DNA of 6,151 nucleotides from Candidatus Aenigmatarchaeota archaeon (GTDB taxonomy: Archaea > Aenigmatarchaeota > Aenigmatarchaeia > QMZP01). The stretch spans positions 1 to 6,151 of the forward strand of contig DAOVIL010000037.1 in NCBI GenBank assembly GCA_030673725.1, given 5' to 3'. The position numbers were made by a program, and so were the translations under genes. Below the pieces are notes generated by a model. The model was not told the origin of the DNA. It made no database searches and saw nothing but the letters and a program-made list of their open reading frames with translations. Of this stretch, positions 1-5,701 are shown piece by piece (positions within the stretch are counted from its first letter, which is position 1; each line of letters opens with the position of its first letter).

Positions 1-2
1 CA

Positions 3-296
3 AGCTATGTGCTGGTCGGGACAGAGGAAGCAGAGAAGGTCACGTTCTCATCAATCTGCCACGGCGCAGGAAGGCTGATGTCCAGGCATGCTGCCCTCAG
101 GAAGTTCAGGGGTGAAACAGTCAAGCAGCAGCTCGCGCAGAAGGGTATATACACCAAGGCAGCGAGCTGGAAAGGAATAGCAGAGGAGGCTCCGGGGGTG
201 TACAAGGACATACACGAAGTGGTGAACGTCTGCCAGATTGCAGGGATAAGCAGGAAGATAGTCCGCCTGGAACCAGTGGGCGTGATGAAGGGCTAG
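3..296 (+). CDS. rtcB: RNA-splicing ligase RtcB, C-terminal fragment (5' end outside window)
   Basis: The last 97 residues of an RtcB-type 3'-phosphate/5'-hydroxyl RNA ligase, the enzyme that joins tRNA exon halves after intron removal and repairs broken RNA using GTP and Mn2+. The reading frame is open from the left edge, so the gene starts outside the window; archaeal RtcB is about 480 residues, so roughly the last fifth is present. The key motif is CHGAGR followed by MSR, at bases 57-86; its His (bases 60-62) aligns with the family's histidine that is covalently guanylylated. The fragment continues with the family-typical GIY..AAS and EEAPGVYKD segments and ends in GVMKG, with the penultimate Lys found near the active site in the family. 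The stop TAG at 294-296 lies 3 nt from the end of the convergent transglutaminase-like gene. The family call is very secure; promoter and start cannot be seen. Confidence 0.95.
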   Translation, partial: SYVLVGTEEAEKVTFSSICHGAGRLMSRHAALRKFRGETVKQQLAQKGIYTKAASWKGIAEEAPGVYKDIHEVVNVCQIAGISRKIVRLEPVGVMKG

Positions 297-299
297 TTC

Positions 300-1970
300 T
301 TATCCGAACAGGCTTCCGAGCCAGGCGAAGAATGAGTTCAGCCAGTCCATGAAGCCTTCCTGCTTTGGCTCCGGTTTCTCAGTCACCTCGAACTGGGTGG
401 TGGATGACTTGCTTATGTCATTGCTTTTCGCTGTGACAGTGACAGAATATGTCCCTTCTTCGCTGTAGAGGAGCGGGAATGAAACAATCTTTTCCTGCCC
501 TATCTCAAGCCTGATTGTTTCACAGGATTGTTTCAGGCAGAGTGAGATGCCTTCCAGGACGGTGTTCCCCCTGTTCTTCAGCACGCAGTTGAGGCTCTCA
601 GGCTCGTCTGTATAGACTGTTTCAACTGCGCACAGGAGGTCCACTTCCTTTGAGTACACTTTCTCCTCCTCTTCCTGCCTTGCGCTTATGTAGGTGTCTG
701 TGTCCTCTTTATTATACACTATACTGTCCCTGTCTGAGGTGAACTCGCCTGTAGCTGAGACGTTCCTCTCAGTATGGATCATGAAGGGTAACGTGTACAC
801 ATAGCCGGGGTCCAGGCCCTCATTCACCTTTATCACCCAGAAGAATGTCCTCTTCTCCAGGGGCTTGAGCCAGACGTTCCTCTTGTTCTCCCCTATCACT
901 TCCACCTGCTGCGGCGTCACGAACACCATGCCAGCAGAGATGTAATAGTTCTTCAGGTTCCTTATCTCGCTTGTGACTATCCCGTATGAGCCGAAGCCTA
1001 TGTCCTCGTGCACAGGCACTACAGACACTGCAACCCTCGGGCTGACGTCAGCTGACCTGTCCTTCACTTCTGTATCGATGTCCAGCTCCCTCTCGCCCAG
1101 CCTGACCCCAACGCCTTCCCATTTGTAGTTGACTGAGGCCTTGTCTGAGATGGCTGACACCTGCAGCTTGACGTGGCTCGCGTCGATGTACCCGTGCTGG
1201 CCGTATGTGGGGTCGAACGGTATCCATCCATGGCCTGGGAAATAGACCTCAGCCCAGGCATGGTTCCCGAACCCGTTTATGTCGGGGAGGTTTGAGTAGG
1301 CGACCCCTGTCACATACCTGGCCGGGATGCCTAACGCCCTGCAGAGGGCAATCAGGAGGTTGGCGTATTCGTCGCATGTGCCCCTCCTCTCGGAAAGGGT
1401 CCAGGATGCCTTTGCCACAAAGGTCCCGCAGGCCGAGTCATATTCTATATTGTCAGACACCCAATGGGACATGTCGCTCACTATCCCGTACAGGTCTGTC
1501 TTCCCTTCTGCAAGCTCTGAGGCAAGGGACGCCACCTCTGGATGGCTGGAATCTATGTACTCTGTGGCCTCCATATAATCCTTGAACTCGACCAGAGTCC
1601 CTAATGGGAATATTACCCTGTTCGTGACCTTTCCTGCATCATTCCTGGTCTTTATCGTGGACGTCAGGGAGAAGGGAAGCTCGCCTGAAGGGCTGTCCCA
1701 CCTGAACCCGTAATATTCATCGGTTTTTGTGGCAGAAGGGTCTGTGCTTATGGACACAATGTCCTGCCTCCAGTCATCCCTGGGGAACAGGTTCAGGCTG
1801 GCCTCCACGTAATTGACAGTGCCTGAAGGGCTCATGCCTGAGGATATCTCCAGCTGGAGCGTCAGCTCCTCAGCAGTGTATATCCAGTCCTGGGCATATG
1901 CCCCGGGGACAAAGAGCAGCGCAGCCAGAAGGCACGCTATCAGATATCCAGTATGACCTGCCCTGTCCAT
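300..1970 (-). CDS. Secreted transglutaminase-like (papain-fold) protein with Ig-like C-terminal region
   Basis: A 556-residue exported protein with a transglutaminase-like core. Residues 1-26 form a signal peptide (short basic start, LIACLLAALLF core, AYA-Q cleavage site). The core lies around residues 155-260 and carries the complete Cys-His-Asp triad: Cys199 in GTCDEYA, His237 in NHAWAEVY and Asp253 in FDPTYG. Residues about 310-430 and 440-530 look like beta-sandwich (CARDB/Ig-like) domains, the second holding four Cys (447, 462, 478, 483). After a Pro/Glu/Lys linker the protein ends in an aromatic amphipathic tail (539-556). Proteins with this core may be proteases, amidases or cross-linkers; the substrate cannot be told. 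The ATG at 1970 is the only start near the signal peptide, with AGGAGG 10 nt upstream. It begins inside the archease gene (31-nt overlap), which suggests a shared transcript and translational coupling. Family call secure, function unknown. Confidence 0.88.
   Translation of the reverse strand: MDRAGHTGYLIACLLAALLFVPGAYAQDWIYTAEELTLQLEISSGMSPSGTVNYVEASLNLFPRDDWRQDIVSISTDPSATKTDEYYGFRWDSPSGELPFSLTSTIKTRNDAGKVTNRVIFPLGTLVEFKDYMEATEYIDSSHPEVASLASELAEGKTDLYGIVSDMSHWVSDNIEYDSACGTFVAKASWTLSERRGTCDEYANLLIALCRALGIPARYVTGVAYSNLPDINGFGNHAWAEVYFPGHGWIPFDPTYGQHGYIDASHVKLQVSAISDKASVNYKWEGVGVRLGERELDIDTEVKDRSADVSPRVAVSVVPVHEDIGFGSYGIVTSEIRNLKNYYISAGMVFVTPQQVEVIGENKRNVWLKPLEKRTFFWVIKVNEGLDPGYVYTLPFMIHTERNVSATGEFTSDRDSIVYNKEDTDTYISARQEEEEKVYSKEVDLLCAVETVYTDEPESLNCVLKNRGNTVLEGISLCLKQSCETIRLEIGQEKIVSFPLLYSEEGTYSVTVTAKSNDISKSSTTQFEVTEKPEPKQEGFMDWLNSFFAWLGSLFG
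1893..1970 (-). other. Signal peptide coding segment of the transglutaminase-like protein
   Basis: Residues 1-26 have a hydrophobic core (YLIACLLAALLFV) followed by a small-residue AYA cleavage site before Gln27, a typical Sec signal peptide. Export to the cell surface is inferred. The first eleven codons are shared with the end of the archease gene. Confidence 0.75.
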
Positions 1971-2359
1971 GTCCCGTTCTCCTCCTTTATCTCCATCTTA
2001 TGGTATGTAGCTGCCTTCACGTGCGTCTTGGCATGGTGCCTTTCAGGGTCTATTGTCTCGCCCCAGGCCTTTGCCTTAAGGGTGAACGCCTTCCCGTCCA
2101 CCTCCACTTCCAGCCTGGAGAAGGCCAGGTTCTCTGAGTCTATATAGAATATTATCTCTGTCAGCCAGTTGAACATGAGTGATTCCAGGTCATCCCCTTT
2201 CACTTCCATCTCCTTCTCGGCCTTCTCCTCCACCTTCCCGATATCCACCGTGACGTTCACCAGGGCCAGTCCTGCGTTCATGAACATCTCTGACAGGGTC
2301 TTCCCGTATGCCTTGAAGGCGACGTCAGAAGTGGTGATGTCAGGGTACTCGTACTTCAT
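1940..2359 (-). CDS. Archease (RtcB activator)
   Basis: A 139-residue protein matching the archease family in full length (usually about 140 residues). Archease helps RtcB become guanylylated and turn over, and can widen its nucleotide cofactor use, so it acts with the rtcB gene at the left edge of this window. Family features: the N-terminal SDVAFKAYGKTL segment (compare the usual HTADV..AYG), with Asp12 as the likely metal ligand; DLESLMFNWLTEIIF in the middle; AWGETIDPERH; VKAATYHKMEI; and the C-terminal VILDI with the conserved metal-site Asp138. The His usual in the N-terminal motif is missing. The ATG at 2359 is preceded by a TATA-like element centred about 28 nt upstream and no Shine-Dalgarno, so the transcript is probably leaderless. 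The end overlaps the following transglutaminase-like gene by 31 nt. Confidence 0.93.
   Translation of the reverse strand: MKYEYPDITTSDVAFKAYGKTLSEMFMNAGLALVNVTVDIGKVEEKAEKEMEVKGDDLESLMFNWLTEIIFYIDSENLAFSRLEVEVDGKAFTLKAKAWGETIDPERHHAKTHVKAATYHKMEIKEENGTWTGQVILDI
1981..1986 (-). promoter_or_regulatory. Strong Shine-Dalgarno site for the transglutaminase-like gene
   Basis: On the minus strand AAAGGAGG occurs with its last G 10 nt before the ATG at 1970, a near-perfect match to the archaeal anti-Shine-Dalgarno sequence. It lies inside the archease coding region, so ribosomes finishing archease pass over it. It supports the ATG at 1970 as the start. Confidence 0.75.
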
Positions 2360-2382
2360 GATTATAATTGGGCTGGAGAGCG

Positions 2383-2390
2383 TATTAAAT
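2383..2390 (-). promoter_or_regulatory. TATA box of the archease-transglutaminase operon
   Basis: The minus strand reads ATTTAATA here, centred about 28 nt before the archease ATG. In archaea transcription starts about 25 nt past the TATA box, so the RNA would begin at or just before the start codon. No Shine-Dalgarno lies in the 23 nt between box and ATG, which agrees with a leaderless mRNA. A purine-rich, A-rich BRE is not obvious. Confidence 0.5.
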
Positions 2391-2406
2391 TCCCCTGAAG
2401 AACGGT

Positions 2407-2414
2407 TTTATATA
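2407..2414 (+). promoter_or_regulatory. TATA box of the UbiA prenyltransferase gene
   Basis: The + strand reads TTTTATATATAG around this site, a close match to the archaeal TATA consensus (TTTATATA at 2407-2414). Its centre is about 25 nt before the ATG at 2436, which puts the predicted transcription start at the start codon. The sequence in between (GAAAGCTGAATTATTATCT) has no Shine-Dalgarno, so a leaderless transcript is likely. Confidence 0.65.
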
Positions 2415-2435
2415 TAGAAAGCTGAATTATTATCT

Positions 2436-3335
2436 ATGCTCGGCTATCTGCAGCTATTGAGGCCGCTGAACTGCCTGATGACTTCAGTGGCAGTCTTCAT
2501 CGGCGGGCTGCTCGTGATGGGGGGGATGGGACCGGAAGTGCTCTTGCCCATAGGCCTGGCAATGGTCGCCGCCTTCCTGATAGCAGGGGCAGGGAACGCG
2601 ATAAACGACTACACTGACGTGGAGTCAGACAAGATCAACAAGCCGAACAGGCCCATACCCTCAGGAAGGGTCTCCAGAAGGGCTGCACTGGCATACGCCA
2701 TCATCCTCTTCGTCATAGGCACAATCATAGCAGGCTTCATAAACTGGCCGGTTTACATAATAGCTGTCTTGAACTCGGCTGTCCTTATCGTATATTCCAC
2801 CCACCTGCAGGACAGGGTGGTGGTGGGGAACGCTGCTGTAAGCTACCTGGTGGGCTCAGGCTTCCTGTTCGGTGGGGCTGCCCTGGGCAACATGACCCTG
2901 CCTCTTATCCTGATGTTCCTGGCTGGCCTGGCCAATCTCGCCAGGGAGATAGTGAAGGACCTGGAGGACATCGAAGGCGACAGGATAGGCTTCATGAAGA
3001 AGCTCACCAACGGGGTCAGGAGAAAGGTAGGTTCCATCTCACAGAGGTTCGGGATATCAAAGAGCGGCGTGCAGCTGAGGCACAGCAGCAACCTGAAGGT
3101 TATAGCAGCGCTCAGCCTGGCCCTGGCAATCGCTGTCTCGCCTGTGCCGTTCCTGCTCAAGATACTGGGCTTCAGCTACCTGGTCGTGCTCATACCTACT
3201 GACCTGGTCTTCCTGTTCTCGATATACGGGATAGCGAAGGCAAAGAGGAAGAAAAGCTACAACAAGGTGAGCAGGCTCATAAAGCTCGGCATGTTCCTGG
3301 GCCTTGTCTCATTCATCATCGGCGTGCTTGTCTAA
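2436..3335 (+). CDS. UbiA-family prenyltransferase, probably digeranylgeranylglyceryl phosphate synthase
   Basis: A 299-residue polytopic membrane protein of the UbiA family. In archaea this type adds the second geranylgeranyl chain to geranylgeranylglyceryl phosphate in ether-lipid synthesis. The first Asp motif is NDYTDVESD (residues 57-65), followed by KINKPNRPIPSG; the second is DLEDIEGD (175-182), preceded by REIVK. These bind Mg2+ and the prenyl diphosphate. About nine membrane segments are visible (near 11-30, 36-56, 83-101, 104-121, 130-150, 152-170, 220-240, 244-266, 280-298). The second motif with REIVKDLED and the C-terminal KLGMFLGL pattern fit the lipid enzyme better than quinone or heme relatives. 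Odd feature: after GDR, the usual short Gly-x-x-TLP segment is replaced by a longer basic loop (183-219). The start ATG matches leaderless spacing from the TATA box. The stop overlaps that of the convergent otsB gene. Family is certain, exact substrate likely. Confidence 0.87.
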   Translation: MLGYLQLLRPLNCLMTSVAVFIGGLLVMGGMGPEVLLPIGLAMVAAFLIAGAGNAINDYTDVESDKINKPNRPIPSGRVSRRAALAYAIILFVIGTIIAGFINWPVYIIAVLNSAVLIVYSTHLQDRVVVGNAAVSYLVGSGFLFGGAALGNMTLPLILMFLAGLANLAREIVKDLEDIEGDRIGFMKKLTNGVRRKVGSISQRFGISKSGVQLRHSSNLKVIAALSLALAIAVSPVPFLLKILGFSYLVVLIPTDLVFLFSIYGIAKAKRKKSYNKVSRLIKLGMFLGLVSFIIGVLV

Positions 3336-4108
3336 TCAGAACCAGACTGCAGGTACTTGAAGACGTTTATGACCTCTTTCTGTGACGGAAGGACCACATC
3401 AGCGCTTTCCTTCAGGCCTTCAGGCACCTCTGGGCTGTCGACTGCTATGCATATGGAAGTCCCCATGCCAGCGCCCCTCAGGCCCCTGAAGGCGTCCCTG
3501 TCTGCCAGGTCGTCGCCAATGTATATTGCTCCCTGGAGCTCATGTCCCCTGCACAGCTCCTTCACTATGTCGCCCTTGTCCCTTTGCACATTCGGCCTGA
3601 CCTCGAAGACCTTCCTGCCCTCTGTCAGGGTGAGCGAACTTCCCTCTATAGCCCTATGGAGAAGATAATCCAACTGGTCCCTTATCTTCGGGTCATTGGA
3701 GTTCCTGTAGTGGACTGCGAAGCCGCCTATCCCCTTGTCCTCTATTATGATATCCGGGAAGTTGAATTGACTGATCCCGTCCCTTATCCTCCTGATGGTC
3801 TTCTGGAAATGTCCAGCTTCCTTGTATACCTCGGTCTTCCCCCCTGACATAAGCTCCAGGCCGTGGTTGCCTGAGTAGACCAACTCCCCTATGCCCACCA
3901 TATCTATCGCCTGCTTCACAGGCCTTCCGCTCACGACTGCCACAAGCCCGTAGCCGCCGTTAAGCAGGCAGAGATGCTTCCTGGTCTCCCCGTCGACACG
4001 TGCCTCTTCAGGCGTCGGGGCTATAGGCGATATCGTGCCGTCCAGGTCTGTCAGCACCCCGCTTCTCAGGGCATTCTCCCTAAGTGGGTCAAGAATTGAA
4101 TAGTCCAT
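3332..4108 (-). CDS. otsB: Trehalose-6-phosphate phosphatase (HAD superfamily)
   Basis: A 258-residue HAD-superfamily phosphatase that would remove phosphate from trehalose 6-phosphate to give trehalose, in the cytoplasm. All HAD motifs are present: DLDGT (Asp21 nucleophile, Asp23 acid/base), SGRP (Ser60), Lys178 in RDKGD, and GDDLADRDAF (198-207), matching the family's GDDxTDxDAF signature with one T-to-A change. NHGLE (81-85) and FEVRP (168-172) are further marks of trehalose phosphatases. The chosen ATG at 4108 is 5 nt past the otsA stop, with weak GAGTGA 5 nt upstream. An in-frame GTG at 4117, overlapping the otsA stop by 4 nt and preceded by AAGGA, is a real alternative; an ATG at 4159 would give a 46-nt overlap and an extension lacking family character. 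The gene is the last of the trehalose operon, and its stop overlaps that of the convergent UbiA gene. Confidence 0.9.
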   Translation of the reverse strand: MDYSILDPLRENALRSGVLTDLDGTISPIAPTPEEARVDGETRKHLCLLNGGYGLVAVVSGRPVKQAIDMVGIGELVYSGNHGLELMSGGKTEVYKEAGHFQKTIRRIRDGISQFNFPDIIIEDKGIGGFAVHYRNSNDPKIRDQLDYLLHRAIEGSSLTLTEGRKVFEVRPNVQRDKGDIVKELCRGHELQGAIYIGDDLADRDAFRGLRGAGMGTSICIAVDSPEVPEGLKESADVVLPSQKEVINVFKYLQSGSD

Positions 4109-4113
4109 AAGAA

Positions 4114-5688
4114 TCACTCGGAGATTTCCTTCAGCTTGGACATGAAGTTGTCCCTCCATCTGGAGACGTCCATCTCTGTCTCCACATGGCTTATCAGCCT
4201 GTCTGAAACATTCCTGTTCATGTATCTCCTCACAATCTCTGCGGAATCGTTCGTGTTGAGGGGGTCTATCCTGAGCAGGCCATCCTCTTCTCTGAAGTCC
4301 CTGAGCTCATGACTTGCTCCGCACCTGCCTATGACAACCGGTCCCCTTCTGTCAGGGTCAGCATATTTCTTTGCGAGAATGCCCTCGGGTATGACCAGGT
4401 TGAAGCCGTCCTCCAGGCTGGTCACCATCACCACGTCAGCGTCCCTCATGAGCCTGAAGTTGTGCGGGATTTTTATCCCGTCCTTCTCCCAGACTATGGG
4501 GTTGTAGCCAAGCCGGGATCTGAACCTCCCGTTTATCCTGTCCCTCTCTAACTCTACCTTGTCATTGAGTTCGCTGTAGCCTGGGGAGTCCCCCCTGCTC
4601 GGGGCAGAGAACCCTATGTACATGACATCCTCTCCCATCTCCAGGAGCCTCTCGACCACCATCATCCTTTCGACCACACCTTTGGTGTAGTCCATCCTCT
4701 CCAGACCTGTCAGTATCTTCACGCCTTCCCTCTTCCTATTATCTATCAGCTCTGCCATGTCCTGGCCGTCTGCTGTCTGGTGCACCAGCGGCCCGTCACC
4801 CACACGGGAGAGTATTGTCTCCACATCGACACCTATCGGGAAAGCGCCGACATATGTCCTTCCGTTTTCTGTCTCTATAACACTGAATTCGCCGTCCTTT
4901 TCCACCCTGCAGTCCATCTTCCCGCCTATGACATCCACGAAGTTGTCCACATATGCGGGTATGTGGAACCCCAGCAGGTCATTGTCCAGGAGCCCGTTCA
5001 GGAGCGCCTTCATTGTGCTCTCGTAGTTGCCGTTGCTCTTCCTCATTACCTCCTCTGCCTGCCTGTTGAAGAACGGGATATGTATGAACTGCCCTATGAG
5101 CGGCTTCTCCCCCACCATCTCCAGGAAGCTCCTGACCTTGTGGGGGACCAGCATGAAATGGTAATCCTGCACCCAGATGGGTATCCTCCTGCCTGTGCCT
5201 TCAGGGTATTCCTCTATGGTCGCATTGGCGAATGTGGTGTTCGCCATCTCATAGTACATGTAGTCGCGCATGTTGAAATCCGGCTCCGGGAATGTCTTGC
5301 TTCCTGTTATCTCCGGGTGCGTCATGTGCATGAGCGGCCAGAGGAAGCCGTTGCAGAACTTTTTGTAGTACCTCTCGACGCTCTCCTTTGGGAGGAACAC
5401 CTTCTTCATGGCAAAATCGTATGTGTCGTCGTTGTAGGCTATCCTGTGCTCTCCAGGATCGTGCACCTGGATGGCCTGGGTCTTGGGCTTCTTCCCTATC
5501 CCAGCGCAGTGGTGGAAGTCGTATTCACCCCCTGCCATGCCTACCCAGGTGGCCCCGCCGTCCTTCAGCAGGCCTGACATGCCTGAGACAAGACCGCCTA
5601 CAGTCAGACTGGCCTCCCCTTGGCCCACAGGATACTTGAAGTCTATCGGGCTCCTGTTCGCTACTATTATAGTGTTCTTGTATGCCAT
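4114..5688 (-). CDS. otsA: Trehalose-6-phosphate synthase-like glycosyltransferase (GT20)
   Basis: A 524-residue retaining GT-B glycosyltransferase of family GT20, which normally joins glucose from an NDP-glucose to glucose 6-phosphate to form trehalose 6-phosphate. Family marks in order: NRSPIDF (11-17), TVGGLVSGM (29-37), WVGMAGG (48-54), LWPLMH (116-121), VQDYHFMLVP (173-182), FIHIPFFNR (201-209), NDLLGFH (236-242), PIGVDVE (284-290), LERMDYTKG (329-337, with Arg331 and Lys336 aligning with phosphate-binding residues of characterised OtsA), SAPSRGDS (361-368), RINGRF (384-389) and EDGFNLVIPE (426-435). Several sites differ from the consensus (QDYHF, HIPFF, ERMD, EDGFNLVIPE), so donor or acceptor preference could differ. 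The AGGAG site 5 nt before the ATG supports the start. It lies 13 nt after the TreT-like gene and 5 nt before otsB, which argues strongly for trehalose-phosphate synthesis. A glucosylglycerol-phosphate synthase is less likely. Confidence 0.86.
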   Translation of the reverse strand: MAYKNTIIVANRSPIDFKYPVGQGEASLTVGGLVSGMSGLLKDGGATWVGMAGGEYDFHHCAGIGKKPKTQAIQVHDPGEHRIAYNDDTYDFAMKKVFLPKESVERYYKKFCNGFLWPLMHMTHPEITGSKTFPEPDFNMRDYMYYEMANTTFANATIEEYPEGTGRRIPIWVQDYHFMLVPHKVRSFLEMVGEKPLIGQFIHIPFFNRQAEEVMRKSNGNYESTMKALLNGLLDNDLLGFHIPAYVDNFVDVIGGKMDCRVEKDGEFSVIETENGRTYVGAFPIGVDVETILSRVGDGPLVHQTADGQDMAELIDNRKREGVKILTGLERMDYTKGVVERMMVVERLLEMGEDVMYIGFSAPSRGDSPGYSELNDKVELERDRINGRFRSRLGYNPIVWEKDGIKIPHNFRLMRDADVVMVTSLEDGFNLVIPEGILAKKYADPDRRGPVVIGRCGASHELRDFREEDGLLRIDPLNTNDSAEIVRRYMNRNVSDRLISHVETEMDVSRWRDNFMSKLKEISE

Positions 5689-5693
5689 AATAA

Positions 5694-5698
5694 CTCCT
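5694..5698 (-). promoter_or_regulatory. Shine-Dalgarno site of otsA
   Basis: AGGAG on the minus strand with a 5-nt spacer to the ATG at 5688. It sits in the 13-nt gap after the upstream glycosyltransferase stop, consistent with internal initiation on a polycistronic mRNA, and fixes the otsA start. Confidence 0.65.
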
Positions 5699-5701
5699 GG
5701 C

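Noticed and set aside
1205..1585. A 126-codon open frame on the + strand opposite the transglutaminase-like core.
   Set aside because: Arg/Pro/Ser-rich low-quality translation antisense to the catalytic domain; no ribosome site or family resemblance.
2169..2417. An 82-codon + strand frame opposite archease running into the divergent promoter.
   Set aside because: It is the complement of archease codons, has no promoter of its own, and would end over the TATA box of the UbiA gene.
3027..3068. A helix-turn-helix look-alike (SISQRFGISKSGVQ) in the UbiA loop.
   Set aside because: The match is short and sits in a cytoplasmic loop between membrane helices of a lipid enzyme; DNA binding is not a reasonable reading without more support.
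4109..4159. A longer otsB start at the ATG at 4159.
   Set aside because: The added 17 residues overlap otsA by 46 nt and have no phosphatase character; the ATG at 4108 or GTG at 4117 fits operon spacing better.
4780..5577. A 265-codon open frame on the + strand opposite otsA.
   Set aside because: It lies wholly antisense to a well-matched GT20 gene, has no recognisable domain, and is explained by codon bias of the real gene leaving the opposite frame open.
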